Assembly: GCA_963718105.1 (NCBI GenBank)
Contig: OY970352.1
Span: 1,054,001-1,118,000 of the forward strand
Length of the DNA stretch: 64,000 nt
DNA from: DASYKT01 sp963718105
GTDB lineage: Bacteria; Acidobacteriota; Blastocatellia; Pyrinomonadales; Pyrinomonadaceae
Reading direction: 5' to 3'
This document shows, one piece after another, positions 1-8,137 of this stretch. Numbering within the stretch: position 1 is the first letter of the stretch; the number at the start of each line of letters is the position of its first letter. The notes beneath the pieces are model-generated. The model had not been told where the DNA came from. It ran no database searches and worked only from the letters and a program-made list of their open reading frames with translations. Both the position numbers and the translations under genes were made by a program.

Positions 1-330
1 GAACTAGAGTGACCGGTACTGACAAGAGACGCATCGGCCTGACGCCGACGCTACTGACGAGAACTAATGCGGGCAGGATGCCCGCGCTACATAGAACCAC
101 CCCGTCACGCGAAGCACGGACACTGGGAGCGCGGACGGCTCGTCCGCACGAATGCGCAGCATTCGATAGGCGGCAAGAGAGAACCCGTCACGCGAAGCGC
201 GGACACTGGGAGCGCGGACGGCTCGTCCGCACGAATGCGCAGCATTCGATAGGCGGCAAGAGAGAACCACCCCGTCACGCGAAGCGCGTGCCACCCCTCC
301 TTTGTAAGGAGGGGAGCTTTAGGAGCACGA
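1..330. repeat. Mosaic of short repeats with an ~83-bp tandem duplication
   Basis: A block starting CCCGTCACGCGAAGC at 101 recurs at 184 and, truncated, at 271, so two near-identical ~83-bp units lie in tandem. Each unit holds the palindromic word GGACGGCTCGTCC. The block is preceded by a word meaning roughly CATCGGCCTGACGCCGACG (33-51) and followed by CCCCTCCTTTGTAAGGAGGGG (294-314, a hairpin). The same words recur near 930-1015, 8940-8995 and 10943-11027. No coding sequence is supported here; the short ORFs through it are made of repeat. Confidence 0.8.
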
Positions 331-374
331 CTCTCCAGACTCAACGGACTCTCTAGACTCTTAACTGTTTTTGG

Positions 375-758
375 TCTGTTTGCGGCGGCGGGGATCCACT
401 CGCGGTGACGCTTCACCGCGCGGCGGCCATCCGTGGTTTTTAGGCGGAGATGAAATCCTGTACTACACGCTTAGCCGTTTTTCATTTGGTTTTACAAGCG
501 CGACATGCGAGGAGAAATCAGGCGGGAACAGGCCTCGCAGCGGTTGGCCCGAATTAAATTTTTCACCTGACGTCACGAGCAGAACGCAGGCTAGCCTTAA
601 ATACAGGGTTTATGCCCGCAGAGCGCTAAAGCATACGATGCGGGTTTGCTATGACTTTCAGAGGCAGCAGCCCTTGGTTCAGCCGCCTCCCGGGCTGCCA
701 AGCATGCCCGGCGTGCACAGCCCAAACCGTGTGGTTTGACCCGCGCACCGCAAACAGA
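375..758 (-). ncRNA. tmRNA-like structured RNA candidate (divergent ssrA?)
   Basis: The segment is bounded by an 11-bp perfect inverted repeat (TCTGTTTGCGG at 375-385, complement at 748-758), so a minus-strand transcript of 384 nt would close on itself. Read on the minus strand it has, in tmRNA order: GTGCACGCCGGG, then GCAAAC followed by TATGCTTTAGCG (position of a tag reading frame), then CTAAGCGTGTAGTAC and AGGAT, close to the E. coli tmRNA 3' region. Against this, the nearly invariant D-loop TTCGAC and T-loop GGTTCGA are absent or degenerate, no 3' CCA or G-U acceptor pair is seen, and the tag frame from GCA stops after seven codons (ANPHRML). It may be a divergent or decayed tmRNA, or another structured RNA. 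The call is tentative. Confidence 0.33.
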
Positions 759-1079
759 GCTTCATCATATTAATGTTGGATGAAGATGGCGAGAGAGGAT
801 TTGGGTGAATTGGCAGAGTTTGGTGTTATTTGTGGTTTGGGTACGGGTCAGTAGCGTCGGCGTTAGCCGATGCGTCTCTTATCGGGCCACGCATCGGCTA
901 ACACCGACGCTACTGACAAGAACCCGGTCGCTACCGCTCCCGGTTCTGACAAGAACGCATCGGCTGACGCCGACGCTACTGACAAGAACTAATGCGGGCA
1001 GGATGCCCGCGCTCCCAGGAATAAAGAAGGGCGGCCACAGGCGCCGCCCAATACAAAAGTAATCACGTTTTGCGAAGCA
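759..1079. repeat. Gene-free repeat region with inverted repeat
   Basis: An inverted repeat reads GTCAGTAGCGTCGGCGTTAG at 847 and its near-complement ends at 917. It is followed by a partial copy of the AACCCGG...CCGGTTCTGAC element (924-950), another CGCATCGGCTGACGCCGACG word (956-975), and the GGGCAGGATGCCCGC word (997-1011). No gene is seen. The repeats lie immediately downstream of the amidohydrolase gene that ends at 1080. Confidence 0.75.
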
Positions 1080-2300
1080 CTACCTCACCACAGTGCTGAC
1101 CACCACGCCATTGATGATGGTGCCCGTGCAGTGAGTCACATATTCGAACGGGTCGCCGTCGTACATCGCCACATCGCCGTCTTTTCCAACTTCCAGAGAA
1201 CCGACGCGTTTGTCGATGCCGAGCAGCCGGGCGGCGTCGATGGTGATCGTCGCCAGAGCGTCACGCCCGGACAGGCCGTTGGCCGCCGCGATGGCCGCTT
1301 CGTAAAGCACGACGCGGGTTTTCGGCACGTAGCCTTCGAAACCGCTCTGCAGCGCGACCTGGATCCCGGCAGCCTTTAGCTTCGACGCGGTTTCCATGCT
1401 CAGGTTTTCGGTCTCGCCGCCGGCGCGTTCCATCGTCGGATGAATGATGACCGGAACGCCCGCCGCCTTGATCTCATTAATGACCAGATAACTTTCCGCC
1501 GCGCCGTCGAGCACAAGTTTTAAGTTGAACTCTTTGGCCAGGCGGAGCGCGCTCATAATATCCTGCGCGCGGTTAGCGGTGACCATCAGCGGGATCTCGC
1601 GCTTTAAAAGTTTGACGAACATTTCCGTACGCAGATCGCGCGCGGCGTCGGCTTTTTTCGAAGCGGCGTCGGCTTTTAATAATTCGGTGCGCAGCATCGA
1701 AATTTGTTTGGCGCGGGTGCCGGGCGATTTGCCCGCGCCGGCAAGCGCGCTGTCGCCCAGATTGGCCGCCACCATTGCCGTGGTAACTATGACCGCATCA
1801 TCAACGGTCGTGCCGACGGTTTTGGCAATCATCGTCTGCCCGGAGATGAGCGAGCCCTGCGAATGCCCGGTGTGAATGGTGGTAATGCCAAAACCGCGCA
1901 GCCATTCGACCAGCTTTTCTTCCGCGTTATAAGCGTCGATGGCGCGAAGCTCCGGCTGCATCGGGGCGGATCCTTCGAGCTGCATCTGATCGTGCGGCTG
2001 ATTCAGATAACCCGACAAACCGACCACCGTATGCGCATCGATAAGGCCGGGCGTAACTACTTTTGCGGTCAATATTTTGTAGTTGGCGGGAATGGTTACC
2101 TGCCCCTCGGCGCCGACCGCTTCGATCTTGCCGCCACTGATGAGCACGACACCGTTTTTGATCGGCTCACCGGCCATCGTCCAGACAGTCTCGCCCTTGA
2201 CGGCGATCTGGGCATTAACAGTCACAAGTGATAAGTGACAAGTGACAAGAAAAACCAGGACGAAGAATAAATTAATCACTAATCGTTTTTCGTTATTCAT
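1080..2300 (-). CDS. Amidohydrolase-fold protein without metal ligands (probable pseudoenzyme)
   Basis: About 406 residues with an N-terminal hydrophobic segment (residues ~8-30) typical of a Sec signal, so probably exported. It aligns along its whole length with the upstream amidohydrolase: PGLIDAH, PGTRAKQISMLR, QDIMSALRLAKEF, and the C-terminal VGSLEVGKDGDVAMYDGDP. Every metal or catalytic site of the partner is changed: HSH becomes HTV (90-92), HFHTHRHD becomes MVTANRAQ (~239-246), the QH of VLQH becomes DG, and HTDD becomes QSGF. It is therefore unlikely to be a metal hydrolase and may be a structural or regulatory partner. The start ATG shares its A with the TAA of the upstream gene, so translation is coupled. 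A longer frame from 2336 is possible but would run into the upstream gene. The signal-peptide codons contain a CACTTGT-type micro-repeat. Confidence 0.9.
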   Translation of the reverse strand: MNNEKRLVINLFFVLVFLVTCHLSLVTVNAQIAVKGETVWTMAGEPIKNGVVLISGGKIEAVGAEGQVTIPANYKILTAKVVTPGLIDAHTVVGLSGYLNQPHDQMQLEGSAPMQPELRAIDAYNAEEKLVEWLRGFGITTIHTGHSQGSLISGQTMIAKTVGTTVDDAVIVTTAMVAANLGDSALAGAGKSPGTRAKQISMLRTELLKADAASKKADAARDLRTEMFVKLLKREIPLMVTANRAQDIMSALRLAKEFNLKLVLDGAAESYLVINEIKAAGVPVIIHPTMERAGGETENLSMETASKLKAAGIQVALQSGFEGYVPKTRVVLYEAAIAAANGLSGRDALATITIDAARLLGIDKRVGSLEVGKDGDVAMYDGDPFEYVTHCTGTIINGVVVSTVVR

Positions 2301-3628
2301 TATTGCTGCCCTCCTTCCATATCGCCGCCGAAACAATCGATATCGATCAGGCGGTCGCTGCCCGCGCCGTAGCCGCCGGTAGCGATCTTATAGTCTTCGG
2401 GGTTGCCGCGGTCGAAAACTTTTTTGCCGTCGACCCAGGTTTGCAGCACGTGCGTATAAACGCTCAGCGGGTCGCCGGAGAGCACGATGAAATCGGCGTC
2501 CTTGCCGCTTTCGAGCGAGCCGATGCGGTCGCCCATGTCGAGCATGATGGCGTTTGCCATCGTCATCGCATAGAGCGCCTTGTCGCGATTCATACCGGCG
2601 CGCACGGCGAGCGCGGCTTCGCGGATAAAGAGACGCGAATCGGTGATGTAATCGTCGGTGTGAAACCCGACCAGCACACCGGCTTTATCCAGAATATCGC
2701 CGGTCTCGTATTTGATATCGACGGTTTCCAGTTTTCCGCCCGGTGAATCTATCAGGATGATCGAAGCGGGAACTTTTGCTTTGGCGATCTCGGCGGCAAC
2801 TTTCCATCCTTCGGAAACGTGCTGGAGGACGACGCGGAATCCGAATTCTTTTTGCAGCCGCAGCACGCTCATGATGTCGTCGTGACGATGAGTGTGAAAA
2901 TGCACGACGCGTTTTCCCTCGAGCGCTTCGACCAGCGCTTCCATGGCCAGGCTGCGTTCCGGCATTTTCGCCGCATCGGTACCGGCTTTCTGAATTTTCG
3001 CGCGGTACTCCTGCGCCTTGATAAATTGCTCGCGCACGAGCGAGACGGATTTGGCGCGGGTGCCGGGAAAGGGGCCGCTGCCGCCGGCGCGAATGCTGTT
3101 GGTGCCGTTGGCAAATTTTATCCCGCCCATGTACTTGCCGTTTTTGTCGTAGATCAGCAGATCGTCGATCTTGTTGGCGTCGTCGCGGAGCTTGAGATAG
3201 ATGGTCTGGCCGCTGTCTAAGTGGCCGGAGCCGGGCATCACGTTGGCGACGGTAATGCCGCCGGATTGCGCGCGCTGTAAGCTGGCGGCGCGAACGTTGA
3301 TGGAATCGAGCACGCGGGCTTCGGGCTGGATCGGGCCGGAACCGTCGCCGCCCTGCGGTTCGCCGATGTGGCTGTGCGAATCGACCAGGCCGGGCATCAG
3401 TACTTTCCCGGTCACGTCCACGACCGTCGCGCCCGGCGGAATGGTTGTCGAAGCGCGGCTGCCCACGGCGACTATCTTGCCGCCGCGAACGACCAACACG
3501 CCGTCTTCGATCGGAGCGCCGGTGATCGGAATTATCCGCCCGCCGACAAAGGCCGTGGGCTTATCCTGCGCGAAAATCGAGCAGGTGAAAGCCAATAATA
3601 GAAAAATTCCACCGAGAAGAGTTTTCAT
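2300..3628 (-). CDS. Secreted metal-dependent amidohydrolase
   Basis: 442 residues with a Sec signal peptide (1-20, ending IFAQ). Amidohydrolase superfamily: the first beta-strand motif HSH (H85, H87), HFHTHRHD (243-250), H270 in VLQH, and FHTDD (H323, D325) supply the usual binuclear metal ligands and catalytic Asp of a TIM barrel. The C-terminal small domain has the familiar GSLESGKDADFIVLSGDP. Such exported members usually act as imidazolonepropionase-like or dipeptidase-like hydrolases; the substrate cannot be read from sequence. It is the first gene of a two-gene unit; the stop TAATG overlaps the start of a paralogue that lacks these residues. The C-terminal tail after residue ~410 is acidic and Gly-rich. 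The ATG is followed by a clear signal peptide, which fixes the start. Confidence 0.95.
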   Translation of the reverse strand: MKTLLGGIFLLLAFTCSIFAQDKPTAFVGGRIIPITGAPIEDGVLVVRGGKIVAVGSRASTTIPPGATVVDVTGKVLMPGLVDSHSHIGEPQGGDGSGPIQPEARVLDSINVRAASLQRAQSGGITVANVMPGSGHLDSGQTIYLKLRDDANKIDDLLIYDKNGKYMGGIKFANGTNSIRAGGSGPFPGTRAKSVSLVREQFIKAQEYRAKIQKAGTDAAKMPERSLAMEALVEALEGKRVVHFHTHRHDDIMSVLRLQKEFGFRVVLQHVSEGWKVAAEIAKAKVPASIILIDSPGGKLETVDIKYETGDILDKAGVLVGFHTDDYITDSRLFIREAALAVRAGMNRDKALYAMTMANAIMLDMGDRIGSLESGKDADFIVLSGDPLSVYTHVLQTWVDGKKVFDRGNPEDYKIATGGYGAGSDRLIDIDCFGGDMEGGQQ

Positions 3629-3740
3629 CTATACGATCCCCTTAGTTTTAGAAATAAAAGTTGGAGTGCGGTTTCTAAATTGCTACGAAATACGGCTAGT
3701 GTCAAGGTCAGCGGCTTTTAAGAGCGGCCAAAGGCAACGG

Positions 3741-3846
3741 GTCAGAACCGGGAACGCAGTGACCGGGTTCTTATTTAGACGGACTGGGATGCCGTTTAGT
3801 TTTTCGCTGCGCTCATCTACCGGGTCACTGCGTTCCCGGTTCTGAC
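3741..3846. repeat. Inverted-repeat element, GTCAGAACCGGGAACG family
   Basis: Left arm GTCAGAACCGGGAACGCAGT at 3741, right arm its complement ending at 3846, with a ~50-bp spacer containing TTTTCGCTGCGCTCAT. Near-identical elements lie at 8825-8933 and 45441-45564, and a fragment at 924-950. The element abuts the stop codon of the histidine kinase gene and could serve as its terminator hairpin. Upstream of it, 3629-3740 shows no feature. Confidence 0.8.
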
Positions 3847-3847
3847 C

Positions 3848-5659
3848 TCATCGCCCCGATGTTCTCATTTCATTAACAGGCAAGGTAATTGAAAACATTG
3901 TGCCGCCGGTATCGACAGGTAACGCTTCGATCTTTCCGCCGTGAGCGGTGACGATGCCGTAGCAAACCGCTAAGCCCAGCCCGGTGCCTTTGCCGGCCGG
4001 TTTGGTGGTGAAAAAGGGATCGAAGACCTGCTTGACGTGTTTGGGATCGATGCCGCTGCCGGTGTCGGATATCTCGATGCTCAGGTGGCCGTTCTCACTA
4101 GGATAGGATGTCGTAATTTTTAGCTCGCCGCCTTCGGGCATTGCATCGCGCGCATTTAAAAAGAGGTTAAGGAAAACCTGCTGGAGCTGATCGGGATCGG
4201 CGTGGACCCGGGGCAAAGACGCGTCCAGGTCTTTGAAGATGCGCAGTTTCTGAAACCCTTTGTCAAAGGCCGCGAGGCGCAGGCCGGCTTCGATAAGTTC
4301 GTTAATATCGGCGGCCGACCTGACGGCTATTCCCGGAAGCGGATTGGTGCGGGCAAAATCCATCATATCGCGCGTGACCTGAGAGATGCGCGAGATCTGA
4401 GTAGAGATAAGGCCGAGCCGGTCGCGCGTTTCGCCGTCCAGATTAGCTTTCGACTGCATTATCTGAATGAGCGAAGAAATGGACGCGAGCGGATTATTTA
4501 CTTCGTGCGCGACACCGGCGGAGAGCGTGCCCATGGCGGCGAGTTTTTCGGTGCGGATAAGCTGCTCGTTTAATTTTTGCAACTGCTCGATGTCGGCCGC
4601 CATCTTGCGGCTCATTTCGTTGAACGAGCGCGCGAGGATGCCGATCTCGTCGTTGCTGTTTTCCGAAACCTGCGTGCCATAGTCGCCTTCGGTCACGGCC
4701 ACGGCCGCCAGCGTGATACGCCGCAGCGGGCGCGAAATGCTGCGCACGATCAGCAGCACCAGAATTAAATTTGGCACCAGCGCGGTGATCAGACTAAAGG
4801 TGAGATATTTGCGCCAGGCTTCGTAGTTCATCCCGTCCTGAAAAGCCCAGATGACGATGGGGATCTGAAAGATGGCAAAACTTAAGACCGCGACCACGGC
4901 GATAGTCAGCGCTACTTTGTAGGCGATGGGAAAAAGCCGGAACTCATCGAGCGCGGTTTGAAAGGAAAAGAGCTTGAAGTTGGAGATGGCAAAAGCAAAA
5001 ACCAGCGCGCCGGGCAGCGCAAAGATCGAACTCAGCGGCAGCAGGTAATAAAGCCCGAACCAGGGAAGCGCGATGTTGGCGGTGGTCATCAGCACTGCGG
5101 TGAGCCCCACGCCCCACATTACGGCCCCTAACTGCTGGCCTAACTGGCGGCCTAGCTGTTGCTGCGATTGCTGTGTGCCGCGATACTTGCGGTATTTTTG
5201 ATAAAGGATGTAAGCGCCGTAGACAAATATCGCGTAGACATAAATAACGAAAGCGTAGGCGAGCGGCGCCGGTTCGATGATGAATTTGCCGCTTTCTAAA
5301 CCGACGCGGTACCAGAGCATTCCGGCAAATGTCGCGGGAATCAAAACCAGCGCGGGCGCGAAGATCACGGCGGCTTTTTTGCGCGGCGTGCGCAGATTTT
5401 CCGGAAACACCCAGGCAAAGACCATCAGAAAAAATTGCAGCGCGAGCGAGAGAGTAAAGCTTGCGCCGGCCCACCAAAAAGCAAAACTATCGGTGGTCAG
5501 AAATTCCCAGAAGATAATGTCTTTGACCGTCCAGAGCGCGAGGCAGGCGATGAAGGCGGCGAACGTCTGGTGCGCGCGCATCCGCGGTGCCGCGGCAAAA
5601 ATATAAAAGCCGAGCCACACTTGCAGAAACAGGCAGAGAAGTAAGATAACCAGGATCAT
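3848..5659 (-). CDS. Membrane sensor histidine kinase, NtrB-like, with HAMP
   Basis: 603 residues from the ATG at 5659. Seven or so hydrophobic segments fill the first ~270 residues, then a further TM near 295-310 and a HAMP linker (RSISRPLRR to NEMSRKM, ~305-353). The HisKA box has the phosphoacceptor in GVAHEVNNPL (H385). HATPase_c shows the N box NLFLNARDAMPEGG, the G1 box SDTGSGI, and GTGLGLAVCYGIV. The HEVNNPL form is that of NtrB/PilS/AtoS-type kinases, which partner sigma54 or other response regulators; none is adjacent. A longer frame to 5773 exists, but its extra 38 codons come from an intergenic palindromic repeat, so the shorter start is preferred. The ligand sensed by the 7TM part is unknown. 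Confidence 0.92.
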   Translation of the reverse strand: MILVILLLCLFLQVWLGFYIFAAAPRMRAHQTFAAFIACLALWTVKDIIFWEFLTTDSFAFWWAGASFTLSLALQFFLMVFAWVFPENLRTPRKKAAVIFAPALVLIPATFAGMLWYRVGLESGKFIIEPAPLAYAFVIYVYAIFVYGAYILYQKYRKYRGTQQSQQQLGRQLGQQLGAVMWGVGLTAVLMTTANIALPWFGLYYLLPLSSIFALPGALVFAFAISNFKLFSFQTALDEFRLFPIAYKVALTIAVVAVLSFAIFQIPIVIWAFQDGMNYEAWRKYLTFSLITALVPNLILVLLIVRSISRPLRRITLAAVAVTEGDYGTQVSENSNDEIGILARSFNEMSRKMAADIEQLQKLNEQLIRTEKLAAMGTLSAGVAHEVNNPLASISSLIQIMQSKANLDGETRDRLGLISTQISRISQVTRDMMDFARTNPLPGIAVRSAADINELIEAGLRLAAFDKGFQKLRIFKDLDASLPRVHADPDQLQQVFLNLFLNARDAMPEGGELKITTSYPSENGHLSIEISDTGSGIDPKHVKQVFDPFFTTKPAGKGTGLGLAVCYGIVTAHGGKIEALPVDTGGTMFSITLPVNEMRTSGR

Positions 5660-5678
5660 ATATAGAGCGCTTTTTACC

Positions 5679-5797
5679 GGGAGCGCGGACGGCTCGTCCG
5701 CAGTGAACGCGCAGCGTTCATAAATTTCAGGACAAGCGCTGATATTAACAAATCCGGCTCGCTTCGCGACCAAAGCGGACGAGACGTCCGCGCTCCG
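5679..5797. repeat. Palindromic GGGAGCGCGGACG repeat
   Basis: GGGAGCGCGGACGGCTCGTC starts at 5679 and its near-complement ends at 5797; each arm is itself a small palindrome. GTGAACGCGCAGCGTTCAT lies between. It separates the DUF2490 gene from the kinase gene and belongs to the same family as the repeats at 100-250 and 33358-33402. Confidence 0.75.
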
Positions 5798-5810
5798 ACT
5801 GATGCCGCGC

Positions 5811-6494
5811 TTATTTTATCTTGAATTTGAGTGTAGTGCCTATACCGTTGGCGTTGACGGGCAGAACATCGAGCCTGATGTAATAGAAATCGGCGGAGAA
5901 ATGTTTGGTGAATTTTTTGGTGATGCCGAGGTAAAATTCATTCCGCGCCCAATTGTGCGCGTCGAGATCCCAATAACCTTCTTCGGAAACGTAAGGCGCG
6001 AAGATCTCCTTGCCCTTTTTGGTGAGCGAGTAGCTGACCTGAAAGCGCTGGCGGTAACGGTTCGAATCAGTACGGTTCACGCGAAACGAACGCTCGTACA
6101 TATTTCGTTGTTTAAAGGAAAATTTTTTCCAGGTTCTTTCAAGTCCGAGCGCGGCGCTAAGACGCTGTTCGTAGCCGCGAGGCCCGGGAAGAGCTTCGTC
6201 GTTCTTGTATTGATATATCCCGTAAAGATGCACGAATTTATTAACGCGGAAATCGAGCGTAAGGCCGGCACGGTTATCGACAAACTGCGAAAGATCTTTT
6301 TGCCCAAAACGAAAAATACCGCTGAAGGTGGCCGTGACCTTATCGACCGATTTGCCTTTTTTATCCTTGCCCTGCAAGAGAGGGTAGATGATTTGAATTT
6401 CATTCCACTCCTGAAACTCGGAGATGGCCTGCGCCGCAGTGAGCGCGGGGAGAGCAAACAGCACGAGAAAAATGAGGCCGCAAAATATCTTCAT
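5811..6494 (-). CDS. DUF2490 family outer-membrane beta-barrel protein
   Basis: 227 residues with a signal peptide (1-21, ending LTAAQA). The mature part has alternating hydrophobic beta-strands and the family-like features FQEWNEIQIIYPL near the start, LDFRVNKFVHLYGIYQY, YERSFRVNRTDSNRYRQRF, and HNWARNEFYLGITKK near the end, finishing in an aromatic/hydrophobic strand. These match DUF2490, predicted outer-membrane barrels of unknown role. It lies in the same direction as the kinase gene downstream of it, but a palindromic repeat separates them. The ATG is followed directly by the signal sequence. Confidence 0.85.
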   Translation of the reverse strand: MKIFCGLIFLVLFALPALTAAQAISEFQEWNEIQIIYPLLQGKDKKGKSVDKVTATFSGIFRFGQKDLSQFVDNRAGLTLDFRVNKFVHLYGIYQYKNDEALPGPRGYEQRLSAALGLERTWKKFSFKQRNMYERSFRVNRTDSNRYRQRFQVSYSLTKKGKEIFAPYVSEEGYWDLDAHNWARNEFYLGITKKFTKHFSADFYYIRLDVLPVNANGIGTTLKFKIK

Positions 6495-6540
6495 CTTCTG
6501 CTTAGGCTATAGTTTGCGGATGGTGATGTCAATGGAAAAA

Positions 6541-6679
6541 AAGGCGGAAACCAGGGCAGTTATGGAGCGTGCTTTTAAATGTGGTTTGAATTTTTAGTGA
6601 ACAGACTGGCGTTATCTGCAATTCAACATTCAACATTAAAAACTGAAGGCACGCTCCATAACTGTCGCGTTTCTGCCTT
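6541..6679. repeat. Inverted-repeat element, GCAGAAACGCGACAG family
   Basis: Left arm AAGGCGGAAACC...CAGTTATGGAGCGTGC (6541-6572), right arm GGCACGCTCCATAACTGTCG to CTGCCTT (6646-6679), with a ~75-bp AT-rich spacer. The same arms occur at 61811-61892 and as a half element at 17560-17591. The right arm reaches into the stop codon of the next gene. Confidence 0.8.
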
Positions 6680-7394
6680 AAGAACCGAGAATAAACGCGC
6701 TGATCGTCAGGGAAATGCCGTAAGCGATCGGCAGCAGATGTTTTCTTTCGATCAGGCGCCCGCGTTCCATTAAACGGTGTAGGACCGCGAAGGCCGGGAA
6801 GGCCGCCAGCGCCACCGGCAGGGCAAAGCCCACTCCGAAAAAACCGCCGACGATAAATATGATCACGCCGCCGGCGTACCCCGTTACCGCCGCCCAAAGG
6901 AGCGCCATCAATAACGAAAATAAAAGCATCTTGATCCAGGAAGCGCGCGCGAATTTTTCCATCTTACGGCCTACGACCTTGCCCATATTCAACCCGACCG
7001 CGATGCAGACGGCGTTCATAAAAAGCAGAAGGAAAAAGAGTGCAGGATGGCCGTGGTTGGTCCACGGGGCTAACCCGAAGCCGTCAAAACGCGCAAAATA
7101 CGCGGCCGGCGCAAATGCCCCGAGAAGCATTCCCAGCATGCGGTAACTCTGGGCCGTGGTTTGCGGGTGATACATTGAAAGAGACTCGGCCTCTTCCTGT
7201 GCGGTGCGGTAAAGGGCGGCGCGGTTTTCATACTCCGCGTTTTCGGCGAGCAGAAGATCTATTCTGCGCTGGATCTCACCAGAGCTTTCGCCGGGGCCAT
7301 AGGCGCCGGCGGCGTTGGCGGCATTAGCGGTTGGGTCTTGGGTCCCGTTGACTGTACTGCTTGCGCTGACTGTACTGCTTGCGGCGGCTGACAT
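6678..7394 (-). CDS. Polytopic membrane protein of unknown function
   Basis: 238 residues. The first ~45 residues are a low-complexity Ser/Thr/Ala/Asn/Gly stretch, followed by a short amphipathic region (IQRRIDLLLAENAEYENRAALYRTAQEEAE) and about five or six hydrophobic segments from residue ~85 to the end. No family was recognised. The start is well supported: GGAGGAAA lies seven bases before the ATG. That start lies 136 bases inside the upstream gene, so both reading frames are translated across the overlap. In the overlap an 18-bp direct repeat (GACTGTACTGCTTGCG, 7358-7393) encodes SAQAVQ-type repeats in one frame and SSTVSA-type repeats in the other. Confidence 0.8.
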   Translation of the reverse strand: MSAAASSTVSASSTVNGTQDPTANAANAAGAYGPGESSGEIQRRIDLLLAENAEYENRAALYRTAQEEAESLSMYHPQTTAQSYRMLGMLLGAFAPAAYFARFDGFGLAPWTNHGHPALFFLLLFMNAVCIAVGLNMGKVVGRKMEKFARASWIKMLLFSLLMALLWAAVTGYAGGVIIFIVGGFFGVGFALPVALAAFPAFAVLHRLMERGRLIERKHLLPIAYGISLTISAFILGS

Positions 7395-8137
7395 TGTATT
7401 TCCTCCGATGTCTCAAAGCCATTTTCCGAGTTCTCTAAACCTGCGTTTCTCTTGTTGTCAAAAACATCCTGAACTCGTGGTAATGTTTTGACGTCCAACA
7501 ATTCAAAAAGTTCCAAAATCAGATCATTGAAAAGGGAAATATTTTGCGCTTTCCCGTTTCCCTTTAACTGAACGGGATCCTCACCGAGTTTTGCAAGGAG
7601 TTTGAGAAAATCTTCACGAGCGTTGCATTGGTGAGACTTTAGCCGTATACTGTTTTTTCTGGCAAGGCATTTTCCCGCTAAAGGTAATTCCTTCTTTTTC
7701 CGTCCGGCGATACGAAAAACTTCAAAGTCACTTTCGCCCGCTATGGTTTCTTCGGCTTTTAAGGCATCTGCTTTTAAGACGAGGGTTAACCTTGAATAGC
7801 GCTCTAAAACGTCGCGAAAAGCGAAAAAGCCCGGTTTTAATGGGGTTTTAGCGTTCAGATCGATAAAAGCCTGGAGAATTTGCTCCTGCAGCACAGATGT
7901 TTGCTGCTCAAGCAGGGAAATTTCCGGTTTTTTCGAAGAAATTTCTCTTCCGGTTAACCTTTTCGCAATGTTTTTACGCCATAGTAAGTAGGCATATGCT
8001 ATCCAAAACAGCCCGGCGGCACCGGAACTGAGCAAAAGCCTGCTTAAATCATACTTTTTGCGGTTTTGGAGAAAAAAATACACCCCGAATGGGGCGCCGC
8101 AAGAAAGATAAATGATCAAAAGGTCGGTCCAGTGCAT
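7259..8137 (-). CDS. Membrane-anchored hypothetical protein
   Basis: About 292 residues from the ATG at 8137 (a TTG 33 bases earlier is also open). Two N-terminal hydrophobic segments (about residues 4-22 and 34-54) are followed by a soluble part rich in Leu, Lys and Glu, with likely helices around LLEQQTSVLQEQILQAFIDL. The C-terminal ~50 residues are Pro/Ala/Gln-rich with a short direct repeat. No family was recognised. Its 3' end overlaps the next membrane-protein gene by 136 bases on the same strand, which suggests coupled expression of the two as one unit. Confidence 0.75.
   Translation of the reverse strand: MHWTDLLIIYLSCGAPFGVYFFLQNRKKYDLSRLLLSSGAAGLFWIAYAYLLWRKNIAKRLTGREISSKKPEISLLEQQTSVLQEQILQAFIDLNAKTPLKPGFFAFRDVLERYSRLTLVLKADALKAEETIAGESDFEVFRIAGRKKKELPLAGKCLARKNSIRLKSHQCNAREDFLKLLAKLGEDPVQLKGNGKAQNISLFNDLILELFELLDVKTLPRVQDVFDNKRNAGLENSENGFETSEEIQCQPPQAVQSAQAVQSTGPKTQPLMPPTPPAPMAPAKALVRSSAE

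Noticed and set aside
100..270. CRISPR array
   Set aside because: Only two full units are present, they are too long (~83 bp), and there are no unique spacers between short repeats.
9..356. Several ORFs through the 83-bp tandem repeat
   Set aside because: They read through repeat units in several frames with Arg/Ala-rich products; they are artefacts of repeat sequence.
371..739. 122-codon plus-strand ORF in the gene-free first kilobase
   Set aside because: The composition looks random, it has no ribosome binding site, and it lies across the tmRNA-like segment whose ends pair with each other.
375..758. RNase P RNA as an explanation for the 384-nt paired segment
   Set aside because: The size and end helix would fit, but none of the conserved RNase P stretches was found on either strand.
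5660..5773. 38-residue N-terminal extension of the histidine kinase
   Set aside because: It is encoded by a palindromic intergenic repeat; the ATG at 5659 directly precedes the first membrane segment.
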